64,000 nt of DNA from Roseococcus microcysteis. GTDB taxonomy: Bacteria; Pseudomonadota; Alphaproteobacteria; Acetobacterales; Acetobacteraceae. The stretch spans positions 2,248,501 through 2,312,500 of the forward strand of contig NZ_CP061718.1 of NCBI RefSeq assembly GCF_014764365.1, given 5' to 3'. Positions 1 to 8,636 of the stretch are shown piece by piece; within the stretch, counting starts at the first letter, position 1, and every line of letters begins with the position of its first letter. Position numbers and translations under genes: made by a program. The notes beneath the pieces are model-generated. The model ran no database searches and had not been told where the DNA came from. It worked only from the letters and a program-made list of their open reading frames with translations.

Positions 1-1
1 C

Positions 2-433
2 CAGGCTAGCAAGGCCTGGGCGCTCGACGCGCTCTGGCCACCCTACAGCGAGGGCATTGCGCTGCTGCCAGTGCTGAACCTGCGGCTCGGCTTTAACACC
101 GGCGTCACCTTCGGGATGTTCGCCGAAAGCGCGGCAGGGGCAGTGTGGCTGCTCGTCGGCATCAAGCTCGCCGTCGTCGCATGGCTGCTGCATTGGCTGC
201 GGCGTGCGGCCACCCGGACCGAGGCGACAGCGATTGGCCTCATCATCGGGGGCGCGCTTGGCAACATCGTCGACCGCCTGCGCATTGGCGCGGTCACGGA
301 TTTTATCGACGCGCACTATGGTGGTTGGCACTGGCCGACCTTCAACATGGCCGATGTCGCCATCGTCAGCGGTGTCACGCTGCTGGTACTGACCAGCTTC
401 CGCGCGCCCGCGCCACAGGCGCAGCCGCAATGA
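2..433 (+). CDS. lspA: Lipoprotein signal peptidase (signal peptidase II), 5' partial
   Basis: Inner-membrane aspartic peptidase that removes the signal peptide of prolipoproteins after lipid attachment. The reading frame is open from base 2, so the N-terminus lies outside the window; a GTG/CTG-internal start at 71 is not needed. Visible family marks are the stretch LNLRLGFNTGVTFGMF (like the family N-T-G-x-x-F motif), GNIVDRL with one catalytic Asp, and FNMADVAIV with the second catalytic Asp, plus hydrophobic segments between them. The stop overlaps an upstream alternative ATG of the next gene, and the genes share direction. Function is secure from the motifs; only the length is unknown. 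Confidence 0.93.
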   Translation, partial: QASKAWALDALWPPYSEGIALLPVLNLRLGFNTGVTFGMFAESAAGAVWLLVGIKLAVVAWLLHWLRRAATRTEATAIGLIIGGALGNIVDRLRIGAVTDFIDAHYGGWHWPTFNMADVAIVSGVTLLVLTSFRAPAPQAQPQ

Positions 434-462
434 CCACGATCCTTGAACCGGAGGAACCACCG

Positions 463-1131
463 ATGTCCCATGTCACCACCCGCCGGGCGGCGCTCTCCGT
501 CGCGTTTTCCTTTCCCGCGGCGGCCGCATTCGCGCAGGCGCCCGGGCCCCAGGCCTTCGAGCCGACGGCGCCCGGCCCAGACACGCCTCGCCCCTTGCCC
601 GGCGAGCGCATCATCGGCCGCGCCGACGCGCCGGTGGCGGTCATCGAGTACCACTCCCTGACCTGCGGCAATTGCGCGAACTTCCACACCACGATCTTTC
701 CGCGCATCCGCACGGCCTTCATTGAACCGGGGCTGGTCCGCTTCGTGATGCGTGACTTCCCGCTCGATCGCGTCGCGCTCGAAGCCGCGGCGATGGTCCA
801 TTGCGGCGGGCCGGAGCGCTACGAGGCGCTGATCTCGACCCTCTACACGAACAAGGAGAGTTGGGCGCATAGCCCGGATGCGCGCACCTGGCTGCGTCGC
901 ACCGGCACGCTTGCCGGGATACCGGCGGCGCGGATCGACGCCTGCATGACCGACCGCGGCTTCACCGACCCGATCATCCTGATGCGGCTGCAGGGCGAGC
1001 GCGAGTCGGGCGTCAACGCGACCCCGTCTTTCGTGATCAACGGTCAGTTGCATCGCGGCGTGCAGAGCTTCGAGCGCTTCTCTGCCCTCGTCCGCCCGCT
1101 GCTGCCGCCCGGCACGGCGCCGCGCGGCTGA
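463..1131 (+). CDS. DsbA-like thiol oxidoreductase, secreted
   Basis: A 222-residue periplasmic thioredoxin-fold protein of the DsbA/Thioredoxin_4 type, expected to make or move disulfide bonds. Residues 1-25 form a signal peptide beginning with a twin-Arg-like TTRRAAL; the active site CGNC is at residues 68-71 after EYHSLT, and the cis-Pro loop is in NATPSFVING. The start at 463 is chosen because GGAGG lies about 8 bases upstream; an in-frame ATG at 430 overlapping the lspA stop would give an odd 11-residue extension. Substrate is unknown. It could equally serve as a DsbG/ScsC-like protein for copper stress, given the copper genes downstream. Confidence 0.88.
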   Translation: MSHVTTRRAALSVAFSFPAAAAFAQAPGPQAFEPTAPGPDTPRPLPGERIIGRADAPVAVIEYHSLTCGNCANFHTTIFPRIRTAFIEPGLVRFVMRDFPLDRVALEAAAMVHCGGPERYEALISTLYTNKESWAHSPDARTWLRRTGTLAGIPAARIDACMTDRGFTDPIILMRLQGERESGVNATPSFVINGQLHRGVQSFERFSALVRPLLPPGTAPRG

Positions 1132-1177
1132 CGATGCGGGGTTGCCTTCCGCATCGGAGCAGGGCACGGACCCAGGC

Positions 1178-1675
1178 ATGATCCATCGGCACCCTCTGGC
1201 CCTCGGCCTCGCGCTCACGCTCGGCACCGGTTCTGCTGCCCTGTCGGCCCCCTGTCCGGTCGCGATGCCGGTCGCTGGCGAGTTCTCCTCCGGCTTCGGT
1301 TCACGGCATGGGCGTCCGCACCCCGGGGTGGACATCCGCGCGCCGGTTGGCACGCCGGTGACCGCGGCCGGGCCCGGCGTGGTGGTGTTCGCCGGGCGGT
1401 ACTTCGACTACGGCCTGATGGTCGAGATCGAGCATCCGGACGGCTCCCGCGCGCGCTACGCCCATCTCGCCCGCTTCGCGCCGGGCATCGGCAGCGGAGC
1501 GCCCGTGCGGGCGGCACAGGACATCGGCGTCGTCGGGCGCACCGGGCGCACTACGGGGGCGAATCTTCATGTCGAGCTTCGTCGGGATGGCAGGCCTGAG
1601 AACCCCTGGCCCTGGCTGACGAGGAGTGCCTGCGTGCCCTGGACCGAGGTCGCGGAGGCCAGGCCGGCGCGATGA
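1178..1675 (+). CDS. M23 (LytM-type) zinc peptidase, secreted
   Basis: A 165-residue protein with a signal peptide (residues 1-24, ending LSA) and a compact M23 domain. The zinc ligands are visible as H48 and D52 in HPGVD, H95 in YAHL and H131 in NLHVEL. M23 enzymes cleave peptide cross-bridges in peptidoglycan or act as regulators of amidases. All ligands are present, so it is probably catalytically active. The frame opens at 1142, but the ATG at 1178 puts the signal peptide at the N-terminus. Its last bases overlap the ATG of the following ynfA-like gene by four bases, suggesting translational coupling. Confidence 0.88.
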   Translation: MIHRHPLALGLALTLGTGSAALSAPCPVAMPVAGEFSSGFGSRHGRPHPGVDIRAPVGTPVTAAGPGVVVFAGRYFDYGLMVEIEHPDGSRARYAHLARFAPGIGSGAPVRAAQDIGVVGRTGRTTGANLHVELRRDGRPENPWPWLTRSACVPWTEVAEARPAR

Positions 1676-1998
1676 GATCCCTGGCGATCTACGTCGCGGC
1701 TGCCGCGGCCGAGATCGCCGGCTGCTACGCGATCTGGACCTGGTGGCGGCTCGGCGGGTCCATCGGCTGGGCCGCTGCCGGCGTCGTATCGCTCGCCCTG
1801 TTCGGCTGGCTGCTGTCACTGACAGATGTTGAAAGCGCCGGCCGGGCCTTCGCGGTCTATGGCGGCATCTACATCGCGGCTTCCCTGGTCTGGCTGCGGG
1901 CGGTGGAGGGCGCCTCGCCCGACCGCTGGGACCTGATCGGCGGCGCCGTCTGCGTCATTGGCGCGCTGATCATCCTCTACGGACCGCGCCAGGCATGA
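1672..1998 (+). CDS. YnfA/UPF0060 family small membrane protein
   Basis: A 108-residue protein of usual length for the UPF0060 family, with four predicted membrane helices and the family patterns at the N-terminus (AAAAEIAGCYAIW) and the C-terminus (DLIGGAVCVIGALIIL). The family is SMR-like in fold and some members have been linked to drug or cation efflux, but the natural role is not settled. The start overlaps the stop of the M23 gene (ATGA at 1672) and its own stop overlaps the next start (1995), so it sits inside a tightly packed operon. Confidence 0.92.
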   Translation: MRSLAIYVAAAAAEIAGCYAIWTWWRLGGSIGWAAAGVVSLALFGWLLSLTDVESAGRAFAVYGGIYIAASLVWLRAVEGASPDRWDLIGGAVCVIGALIILYGPRQA

Positions 1999-2387
1999 GG
2001 CGCGTCTGGGCAGAACTGCGTGCGCCTGTCTCTGCGCTGGTGCTGCTCGGGATCATCGCGCGCCTGTTGCTGCCGCTGCCGGCCTTTGCGGCGGTGGAGC
2101 GTTCGGCCTTCGACGCGCTGCTGCGTTCATCGCTCTGCCTGCCCTCGGGACAGCCCGGACCTGCGGAGGAAGAACAGGCTCCGCATGCGGCGCCGGCCGG
2201 CCATTGCCCACTGTGCCGTCTGCCGGATGGCGCCTGGGCGCTGCCGCCGGCGGACGCCGTTCTGAACCAGCCCGCTTGGGTGAACCTCGAACAGGCTCGT
2301 CCGCCTGGCCGTCGGCTCGTTCTCTCGCCGCCACCGCGTGGTCCGCCGCCGGCGCGCGCACCACCCGCACCTCCGAATATCGGCTGA
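1995..2387 (+). CDS. Small DUF2946-like protein with HCPLC motif
   Basis: A 130-residue protein with one N-terminal hydrophobic segment (residues 12-34, possible signal or anchor), an HCPLC motif at residues 70-74, and a Pro/Arg-rich tail ending PPAPPNIG. The pattern matches DUF2946 proteins, which are often found beside copper genes; the His/Cys motif would suit metal binding. No enzyme motif is seen. It overlaps the preceding gene by four bases and precedes the PCuAC and SCO genes, which supports a copper-related role by context only. Confidence 0.7.
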   Translation: MRRVWAELRAPVSALVLLGIIARLLLPLPAFAAVERSAFDALLRSSLCLPSGQPGPAEEEQAPHAAPAGHCPLCRLPDGAWALPPADAVLNQPAWVNLEQARPPGRRLVLSPPPRGPPPARAPPAPPNIG

Positions 2388-2445
2388 TCTTCATCGCCGG
2401 CGTCGTGCGCCGGCTGCTTTCCATTCCGATTCGGAGTTCTCATTC

Positions 2446-2940
2446 ATGCGTCGCACTTTCCTGCGCGCGGCCCTCATGGCCGGCGCGAGTCTCACTGCCT
2501 CTGCCATGCCATCCGGGTCTGCCACCGCGCATGATTTCCGCGCCGGCGACTTGCAGATCGGCCATCCCTGGACGCGCGCGGTCGCGGCCAGCGCCTCGAC
2601 CGCGGCGGGTTACATGACCATCCGCAACACCGGCAGCGTCGCCGATCGGCTTGTTGGAGCCGAGACGTCGCGGGTGAACAAGGTCGAGCAGCACGAGATG
2701 ACCATGACCGACGGCATCATGCGCATGCGTCCAATCCCTCGCGGAATCGCCATTCCGCCCGGGCAGGAGGTCCGTCTCGCACCTGGCGGCCTGCACCTGA
2801 TGCTGATCGGCCCGCAGGGCGGCTTCACCCAGGGTGCGCGCATCCCACTCACGCTGGTGTTCGAGCGGGCCGGGCGCGTCGAAGTCGAACTTGCGGTCGA
2901 AGCAGCCGGCGCGCGCGGCTCCGGCCATGACGGGCATTGA
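2446..2940 (+). CDS. PCuAC copper chaperone, periplasmic
   Basis: A 164-residue protein with a signal peptide (residues 1-29, ending SATAH) and a PCuAC (DUF461) domain. PCuAC carries copper to the CuA or CuB sites of cytochrome oxidase. The metal-binding motif H(M)x10Mx21HxM is visible as HEMTMTDGIMRM followed by GGLHLMLIG. A downstream SCO1 gene is its normal partner. The frame is open from 2338, but the ATG at 2446 is the one followed by a signal sequence. The extra His-Gly-His at the C-terminus (GSGHDGH) may add a metal site. Confidence 0.93.
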   Translation: MRRTFLRAALMAGASLTASAMPSGSATAHDFRAGDLQIGHPWTRAVAASASTAAGYMTIRNTGSVADRLVGAETSRVNKVEQHEMTMTDGIMRMRPIPRGIAIPPGQEVRLAPGGLHLMLIGPQGGFTQGARIPLTLVFERAGRVEVELAVEAAGARGSGHDGH

Positions 2941-2949
2941 GGGCGTGTC

Positions 2950-3579
2950 ATGAAGCTGTTGAAGCTGACGCGCTGGATCGCCTGGAGTGCTGTCGCCATC
3001 GTGGGGTTCGCGCTAGTGGCGACCACGGGCGGGTGGCTGGTGACCGATGGACCGCTCGGACCCCAGCGCGTCGCGACGGGGCCGTCGAGCCTTGCGATCG
3101 GCGGGCCATTCCGACTGACCGATCACCGCGGCCGTGCGGTGACAGAACAAGACTTCCGCGGCCAGCCGATGGCGATCTTCTTCGGCTTCACGCATTGCCC
3201 CGATGTCTGCCCGACCACCCTCAACGAGATGACGGGCTTCATCGAGGCGTTGGGCACAGACGCGGAGCGGATCCAGTGGCTGTTCGTGAGCGTGGACAGC
3301 GAGCGCGACACGCCGCAGGCGATGGCTGGCTACCTCGAGGCCTTCGACCGTCGCATCACGGGCCTGTCGGGCACCGAGGCACAGGTGGCCGAGGTGGCGC
3401 GGGCCTTCCGCGTCTATTACCAGCGCGTGCCACTGGAGGGCGGTGGCTACACGATGGATCATTCGGCGAGCATCTTCCTGCTGGACGCGCAGGGGCGTTT
3501 TGCCGGGACGGTCGACAACAAGGAGAGCGAACGGGTTGCGTTGGAGAAGCTGCGGATGCTGTTCGCGACGCGACAATGA
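2950..3579 (+). CDS. SCO1/SenC-type copper chaperone
   Basis: A 209-residue membrane-anchored thioredoxin-fold protein for maturation of the CuA centre of cytochrome c oxidase. One N-terminal helix spans residues 10-31. The copper ligands C83 and C87 are in GFTHCPDVCP and H171 is in YTMDHSAS, so the binding site is intact. It lies nine bases after the PCuAC stop and probably shares its transcript. The protein has full family length. Confidence 0.95.
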   Translation: MKLLKLTRWIAWSAVAIVGFALVATTGGWLVTDGPLGPQRVATGPSSLAIGGPFRLTDHRGRAVTEQDFRGQPMAIFFGFTHCPDVCPTTLNEMTGFIEALGTDAERIQWLFVSVDSERDTPQAMAGYLEAFDRRITGLSGTEAQVAEVARAFRVYYQRVPLEGGGYTMDHSASIFLLDAQGRFAGTVDNKESERVALEKLRMLFATRQ

Positions 3580-3643
3580 AAGGTTGTAATCGCGGGTCGG
3601 TATCATGGCACGGTTGGAGATACGGCATCGGAGGTTCGGAACG

Positions 3644-3856
3644 ATGAAAACCGCTGTGGACAGCCAGGAAGGCGCTGCGAGACGCCTACCGGGGCGCAAG
3701 ATGAAGCCGGAGCACCGCGAGGAATTGCTCCGGATATGGGACGGTGTGGATGATGACGGCCGCAAGATGATCCTGTTCGTCTCGCGGCAGTTGGCTCGCG
3801 ACCAGGGGCTGGTGCCGGCCGACACCCCGCTGGTGATCACCGATCGCGTGTTCTGA
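3644..3856 (+). CDS. Small hypothetical protein, 70 aa
   Basis: A short charged protein with no membrane segment. The C-terminal half reads as a compact helical domain (EELLRIWDGVDDDGRKMI, then FVSRQLARDQGL). GGAGG lies ten bases before the ATG at 3644, which is why this start is preferred to the in-frame ATG at 3605. I do not recognise the family. It is the last chromosomal gene before the convergent prophage tail spike gene, only six bases away, so the left prophage boundary lies at or near its 3' end. Confidence 0.55.
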   Translation: MKTAVDSQEGAARRLPGRKMKPEHREELLRIWDGVDDDGRKMILFVSRQLARDQGLVPADTPLVITDRVF

Positions 3857-3862
3857 CCTCGC

Positions 3863-5704
3863 TCACGGCACACGCCGCTTTGTCACCCCCACCGAGAGCG
3901 TCGCCGCCGTCAGATCGAACGTCGCTGCGGAGATGTTCCGCGCCATCACGCGCACGGTGTTGTTCGACCACACCGCGGCATCGAGTTCGATGAACCGCGT
4001 GGACGACACCAGCGACGCCGTTGCCAGGTCGCCGGCTCGTGCCCCGTTCACCGTGACGTCGAGCAGCGATGTCGCCCCCGGCGCCAAGCTCGGCAGGTCC
4101 CAGGACACCTCCGCCGCGAACTCCCGCCGGCCTGAGCCGAACAGCGCCCCCGTCAAGAGCGGCGTACCGTTCAGCACCGCGGGTGCCGCCTCCGGCAGCC
4201 CGTAGAGCCGCAGCGACTGCAGGTCGATCGGACCATCGAAGCCGATCACGCCCACCTGCGCATAGGCCACGGAGGCACCGACACGGATGGTTTGCCGCCG
4301 GTTGAAGTTGGCATCATCCATCGGCGCGCCGGCGTTCCAGCCCTTCGCCGGCCCGTTCCACTGCATGGTGGTGATGGAGGCCAGCACGTCGCCCGCGATG
4401 TCCTCGCGGACGTTCCCCGCGCCATCGAACACCCGCACGAACAGCCGCCCGCCCGAGGCCCCGCCCGTCAGCCAATGCGCCAGGGCGAACTCCTTGGCCT
4501 GGGAGGTGTCCAGCATCCAGCCCAGCCCTCGGTTGGCTGCCAGCGTCACCGCCCGATCGGTCGGCGTGAGGTCGGTCAGCCCGTTGAAGCAGAAATCCGC
4601 CATGAAGGTGGCCGTGGTGGTGGAGGTGGCGATGGTGATCAGCCCCTCCACCCCGACCTCCGTCGCCGACTGCCGGAACGCCGCGGCGCGCGTGTTCGGC
4701 ACCCCGGCCAGGAAGCGCTGGAATCGCGACGCCGGCGCGCGATGCCGGTTGATCACGGCATTGCCGCAGCGGTTCGCCGTCGCCGTGTAGTCGATGCCGA
4801 CGAGGTAGGTGTTGGTCCAGGCGATGTCGTACTCGCAATCCTGCGCCCCTGCCGTGTGGCGCGCCGCCAGCGGCGAGCATGCCTCCATGCGCATGTTGCG
4901 CGCGATGATGGCGGAGCCCGAGGTCTGGTTCAGGAAGGGGATGGCGATGTTGCTGCCGGCCTGGCGGAGCTCGAAGTTCGGCGCGTCAAAGACATGGCGG
5001 TTGTGGTTGGTATAGGCGCCGGCCTCATTGCCGAGTCGGATCCCGAAGCGGTCCTGTGCCGCGTTCACCCCCGTCGCGTGCGCAAAGTGGCCGCCATAGT
5101 AGCGCACGGAGGTATTCCATGCGGTGGCGGTGGCGCACCAGATGTCGAGACCGATGCGGTTGTTGACGATGCGCCCGAGCGTGAAGGTGCTGTCCTCCAC
5201 GCCGCGGCCATCGCCCAGCGTGCGCATGCCGATGGTGAAGCCTTCCACGCGCCGCAGCTCGATTTGCGATGCATCGACGTTGCGCACGGTGATGCCGATA
5301 TCGGCCTCGGAGGACCAGTCGGACTGGGTGGCGCGGATGACGTTCAGCCCCGTGTAGAGCTTTTCCGCGTTGCGGAGGGTGCCGCCATCGCCCAGCACCA
5401 GCACGCTGGTGGGCGCGGTGCCCGTGTGGCGGATGGTGCCCTGCATGATCAGGCCGCGCGCGCCGCCCGGCAGGGTCACGGTGCCGGAGACGTTCCAGGT
5501 GCCGGGCGGGATCATCGCGAATTTCTGGTCGGCGCCGGCGCGATCGAAGGCGGCCTGGATGGCGGTGCGATCGTCCGCCACGCCATCGCCCAGCCCGCCG
5601 AAGTCGTTCGGCAGCACGGCCTCCCGATCACGCAGGTACTTCGCGAAGTCGCTCTTGTTGAGATTGGCGTTGAGGACCAGCAGGTCGTCGATGCGTGCCG
5701 GCAT
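3863..5704 (-). CDS. Phage tail spike/fibre with pectate-lyase-like beta helix
   Basis: A 613-residue protein at the end of the late operon. The N-terminus (PNDFGGLGDGVADDRTAIQA, then IPPGTW near residue 60) is the hallmark of pectate-lyase superfamily 3 proteins with a right-handed beta helix, common in phage tail spikes that bind or cut surface polysaccharide. The C-terminal part has repeated beta-rich stretches (DLQSLRLYGLP, GATSLLDVTVNGA). The start at 5704 is chosen because the frame upstream of it only overlaps the previous gene in low-complexity Arg/Pro sequence. Receptor and enzymatic activity cannot be told from sequence. Confidence 0.8.
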   Translation of the reverse strand: MPARIDDLLVLNANLNKSDFAKYLRDREAVLPNDFGGLGDGVADDRTAIQAAFDRAGADQKFAMIPPGTWNVSGTVTLPGGARGLIMQGTIRHTGTAPTSVLVLGDGGTLRNAEKLYTGLNVIRATQSDWSSEADIGITVRNVDASQIELRRVEGFTIGMRTLGDGRGVEDSTFTLGRIVNNRIGLDIWCATATAWNTSVRYYGGHFAHATGVNAAQDRFGIRLGNEAGAYTNHNRHVFDAPNFELRQAGSNIAIPFLNQTSGSAIIARNMRMEACSPLAARHTAGAQDCEYDIAWTNTYLVGIDYTATANRCGNAVINRHRAPASRFQRFLAGVPNTRAAAFRQSATEVGVEGLITIATSTTTATFMADFCFNGLTDLTPTDRAVTLAANRGLGWMLDTSQAKEFALAHWLTGGASGGRLFVRVFDGAGNVREDIAGDVLASITTMQWNGPAKGWNAGAPMDDANFNRRQTIRVGASVAYAQVGVIGFDGPIDLQSLRLYGLPEAAPAVLNGTPLLTGALFGSGRREFAAEVSWDLPSLAPGATSLLDVTVNGARAGDLATASLVSSTRFIELDAAVWSNNTVRVMARNISAATFDLTAATLSVGVTKRRVP

Positions 5705-5720
5705 TTTCCCGGATCTCCGA

Positions 5721-7706
5721 TCAGAGGGCGGTTGCGGTGACCGGACCGGCGAAGGCGGAAACGTTGCCCTCGGCCGAGACGCTGCGCAGCCAGTACCAGC
5801 GGGTCTGGCCGGCGGTGAGGCCGGTGCGGTCCCAGGGCAGCGCAGTGGGCTCCGCGGCCAGCTTGGTGGCGGCGGCCAGGCTGGCGCTCTCCGCCTCGAA
5901 CACCTGCAGCCGCACCGCGCCAATCGGGACGCCGCCCGAGAGGCGCACGCCGCCGGTGATGCCGAGCGCGGCCGGCGCGGTCACGGCGCCTGGGACCGCC
6001 GCCTCCCGCCATCCCGACACGGCGCCACTGCGCGCCACGGCGCGCGCCCGAAAGGCGGTGGGCTCCGTGGTGGGGACCGAGGCCGCGGTGGCGCCCAGGG
6101 CGCCCCCGTAGCCCTGCCAGACGGCAACGGAGGCCGGCAGGAACTCCAACTCGTAGCCGGCGAGATAGGCTGAGCCCACGGGGGACCAGGACACCCCCAG
6201 CGCTCCAAAGGCGGCGGTGACCGGCGTCGCCACAGCGATGGCAGCCGGCGCGGCGATCACGCCCGGGTTGGGCAGCACCACCGACGGGCTGTCGCCCGCC
6301 GCGCGCTCGTCCACCGCGGGGTTCCAGTTCCAGACGGCGGGGTCCTCCTCCGACAGCGCGAGGTCCACCCCGCCATCGGGCGACAGCCGCCAGCCCGTCA
6401 CCCGCGCCGGGAAGGCCCCCACCCGGTCGAGCGCCACCGTCACGCCATCCCAGGGCCGCAGGCGCAGCGCGGAGAGGTTCGCCGGAAACGCCACCTCGCG
6501 CTGGCGCCGCACCCGCTCCAGCTCGGCTTTCATCAGCCGCTGGACGGTCGCCACTGACGTCGTCAGCGGGAACTCCAGGTCGCGAAAAATCTGCTCGCCG
6601 CCATCCTCAGCCACGTAGTTGGCGGCGAGCAACGGCGGGGCGTCGGTGGGCTGCCAGTTTTTCGCCGGGTCGACATAGACCGCCCGCACCCCGTTGAAGA
6701 GATCGCGCCGCGGCCGGGAGCCCTGGATGGTGACGTCGCCGCGCAGGTCGTTCGAGGTGAGCGTGGCCGAGGGCAGCGCGGGTCCGCCCGCATGGATAAA
6801 GAACCGCCCGCCCGACACCACCATCGCCCCGGCCATGGCGGCGACGAGCTTGCGGGTGATGGCGATCTTGCCCTCACCCAGCGAGACGCGGCCATTCACG
6901 GTGTAGCGGCGCTCATGCAGGCCGGCGCGGGTGCCGATCAGCTCGTCGCAGATGTTGGCGGCGGCCATGAGGGCGGGAATGTCGATGTCGTCCCAGGAGG
7001 CTTTCCAGCCAAAGGGCGCGGTGAGGTACCAGGCCAGGCAGAGCGCCGGGTTGTCCGACCAGCCGGTGGCGCCGGTGCGCGGGTCGAGGATGGTGTCGGC
7101 GCCCTCGACCAGGGCGGCGATGTTGGGCGGGCCGGCAGGGAAGGCCTCGGCGGTGATTTTCAGGCGCAGCGCGACATAGGCGCGGCCCCGGCCGCGGTGC
7201 TCGGCGGTCCACTTGCCGCCGGTCTCGGCGATGAGGTTGCCGTCGGCCGTCTGGTCAATTGTGCCCAGGTGCCGATCGATCCTGACCAGCCCGGCGAACT
7301 TCGCGTCGGTCGCCAGCGTGTCGCCCAGCCAGACATCGCCGATGCCACGGACGCGGTGCGCGGCCAGCACCACCACCGAGTAGAACCAGCCATCGGTCCG
7401 CCCCTCGTCGTCGGGTGCCGAGTGGATGAACACGATGGGCCCGCCGACCTTGCAGCGGCCAAAGACGATCTGGTGCTCGGTGATGGGCTGGCGGAAGGAT
7501 TGCGTGCGGCCGGCGCCGGGAGCGGTGGCATCGTCGCTGGGCCGGGTCGGGGCGGCGGGTCGCTTGGCGGGAAAGACCGAGGCACCGATGGAGGAGACGA
7601 CAAAGGCCGCGCCGGCACCGACCAGCGCACCGAGCAGGCCACCGCCGAGGGCGGCGGAGGCCACGCCGCCGGCCACGACGGCGATGAGGGGGATGGCAGC
7701 GGGCAT
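5721..7706 (-). CDS. Phage tail tip/host specificity protein (gpJ-like)
   Basis: A 661-residue tail-tip hub protein. The first 45 residues are a hydrophobic Gly/Ala segment, then come the patterns typical of lambda-J-like and GTA-like hubs: ITEHQIVFGRCKVGGPIVFI, a central beta-rich region (ALCLAWYLTAPFGWK), and two C-terminal fibronectin-like modules rich in Ala/Gly/Thr with W-x-x-GSAYLAGYELE. It sits where J proteins sit, between the tail-assembly peptidase-like protein and the spike. The stop is followed by the spike start after 16 bases. Confidence 0.85.
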   Translation of the reverse strand: MPAAIPLIAVVAGGVASAALGGGLLGALVGAGAAFVVSSIGASVFPAKRPAAPTRPSDDATAPGAGRTQSFRQPITEHQIVFGRCKVGGPIVFIHSAPDDEGRTDGWFYSVVVLAAHRVRGIGDVWLGDTLATDAKFAGLVRIDRHLGTIDQTADGNLIAETGGKWTAEHRGRGRAYVALRLKITAEAFPAGPPNIAALVEGADTILDPRTGATGWSDNPALCLAWYLTAPFGWKASWDDIDIPALMAAANICDELIGTRAGLHERRYTVNGRVSLGEGKIAITRKLVAAMAGAMVVSGGRFFIHAGGPALPSATLTSNDLRGDVTIQGSRPRRDLFNGVRAVYVDPAKNWQPTDAPPLLAANYVAEDGGEQIFRDLEFPLTTSVATVQRLMKAELERVRRQREVAFPANLSALRLRPWDGVTVALDRVGAFPARVTGWRLSPDGGVDLALSEEDPAVWNWNPAVDERAAGDSPSVVLPNPGVIAAPAAIAVATPVTAAFGALGVSWSPVGSAYLAGYELEFLPASVAVWQGYGGALGATAASVPTTEPTAFRARAVARSGAVSGWREAAVPGAVTAPAALGITGGVRLSGGVPIGAVRLQVFEAESASLAAATKLAAEPTALPWDRTGLTAGQTRWYWLRSVSAEGNVSAFAGPVTATAL

Positions 7707-8057
7707 TCAGCCAATCCTCCAGGCGGTGGTGCAGTCGGTGATCGGGAGGCGGGTGAGGCCGCGGGGCCCGACGAAGGCGGCCCGCCCTGCGTCCACCACC
7801 ACACCGAGCCGATCCGGATCAGGGGCGAGTACGACATCGCCCATGCGGGCAAAGACGGGCGGGATCTGCGGGAAGCCCGCGCTATCCGCGGAGGCGGCGA
7901 GGTCCGGCAGCACGCGGACGCGGGGCCGCTCCCCGGTCACCGCCTCCACCGCCGCCATGGCGAAGCGCGCGCAGTTCCAGCGAGGTGCGTCGAACGGGCG
8001 CGTCTGCGCCGCTGACAGCAGGGCTGCCAGCCGCGTCGGCCACTCGGGATGGCGCAT
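7707..8057 (-). CDS. DUF6950-like tail assembly protein (NlpC-like position)
   Basis: A 116-residue protein with NCARFAMAAVEAVTG near residue 28, a Cys start-of-helix pattern that recalls NlpC/P60 tail-assembly peptidases, though no clear His partner follows in the short domain. The family (DUF6950-like) is regularly found between tail hub genes in alphaproteobacterial phages. Its stop directly abuts the start of the gpJ-like gene. Catalysis is uncertain because a full catalytic triad is not visible. Confidence 0.7.
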   Translation of the reverse strand: MRHPEWPTRLAALLSAAQTRPFDAPRWNCARFAMAAVEAVTGERPRVRVLPDLAASADSAGFPQIPPVFARMGDVVLAPDPDRLGVVVDAGRAAFVGPRGLTRLPITDCTTAWRIG

Positions 8058-8069
8058 GGGGGCCCGGGC

Positions 8070-8636
8070 CTACCGCGTCGGCAGCCGGATCTCGGCCTCC
8101 TGCAGCGCCGGCACGTATTCGAAGAACCGATCGCCGGGGTATTCGGCCTGCTGGTCGGCATCGGTGTAGCGCCGCACCTCGGCGCGCTCGAGGTCCACCA
8201 GCCGGCTTTCGCAGGTGAGCGTGACGCGCGGCTCGGCACCGTCCGTCACCTGCATCGTGTCCATCAGCCCCTCCCACAGCGGAAACGGATCGGCGATGAA
8301 GGCGCCCTCGGCATCGAGCAGTGCGCCCCAGAGCCGGGCCGGCCGCAGCCGAAAGCTCCGCTCGGCCAGGGCGATGTCGATCACCTCCTGCGGCACGGGC
8401 GAGAGCGCCAGGGACAGGCGAACGGCGCGCAGCTCCACCGTCTCCTCGATCTCGCCCACGGCGCCGATCGAGCCCACGCCCTCGAACACCTTCCCCGCCC
8501 AGTGCAGCAGTCCCAGCCCGGTCCAGGCGCGAAAGGCGCCGGAGGCGAAGTCGAGCTCCACCATCACCACCGGCGCAGCGACCGGCGCGGTGGCGGAGGC
8601 GGCAGCATGGGCCGAGAGGCGCGGAGTTCCGGTCAC
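8070..8636 (-). CDS. Phage tail protein (distal tail/baseplate hub region)
   Basis: A 188-residue structural protein beginning with a GTG at 8636 whose last bases overlap the stop of the upstream gene (GTGA). The patterns VMVELDFASGAFRAWTGLG and GDRFFEYVPALQE match a common alphaproteobacterial phage tail protein of unknown exact position; the domain is beta-rich with repeated Leu-Glu pairs. Its place between the 228-aa tail protein and the peptidase-like gene suggests a baseplate hub component. Confidence 0.7.
   Translation of the reverse strand: MTGTPRLSAHAAASATAPVAAPVVMVELDFASGAFRAWTGLGLLHWAGKVFEGVGSIGAVGEIEETVELRAVRLSLALSPVPQEVIDIALAERSFRLRPARLWGALLDAEGAFIADPFPLWEGLMDTMQVTDGAEPRVTLTCESRLVDLERAEVRRYTDADQQAEYPGDRFFEYVPALQEAEIRLPTR

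Noticed and set aside
316-1353. 345-codon minus-strand frame over the DsbA-like gene
   Set aside because: Shadow of the coding frame on the plus strand, which has a signal peptide and CxxC site.
4292-5740. Long plus-strand open frame (482 codons) opposite the tail spike gene
   Set aside because: It is the complement of the spike gene in very GC-rich DNA, with repetitive Arg/Ala/Gly composition and no protein family pattern; the minus strand has a clear beta-helix protein.
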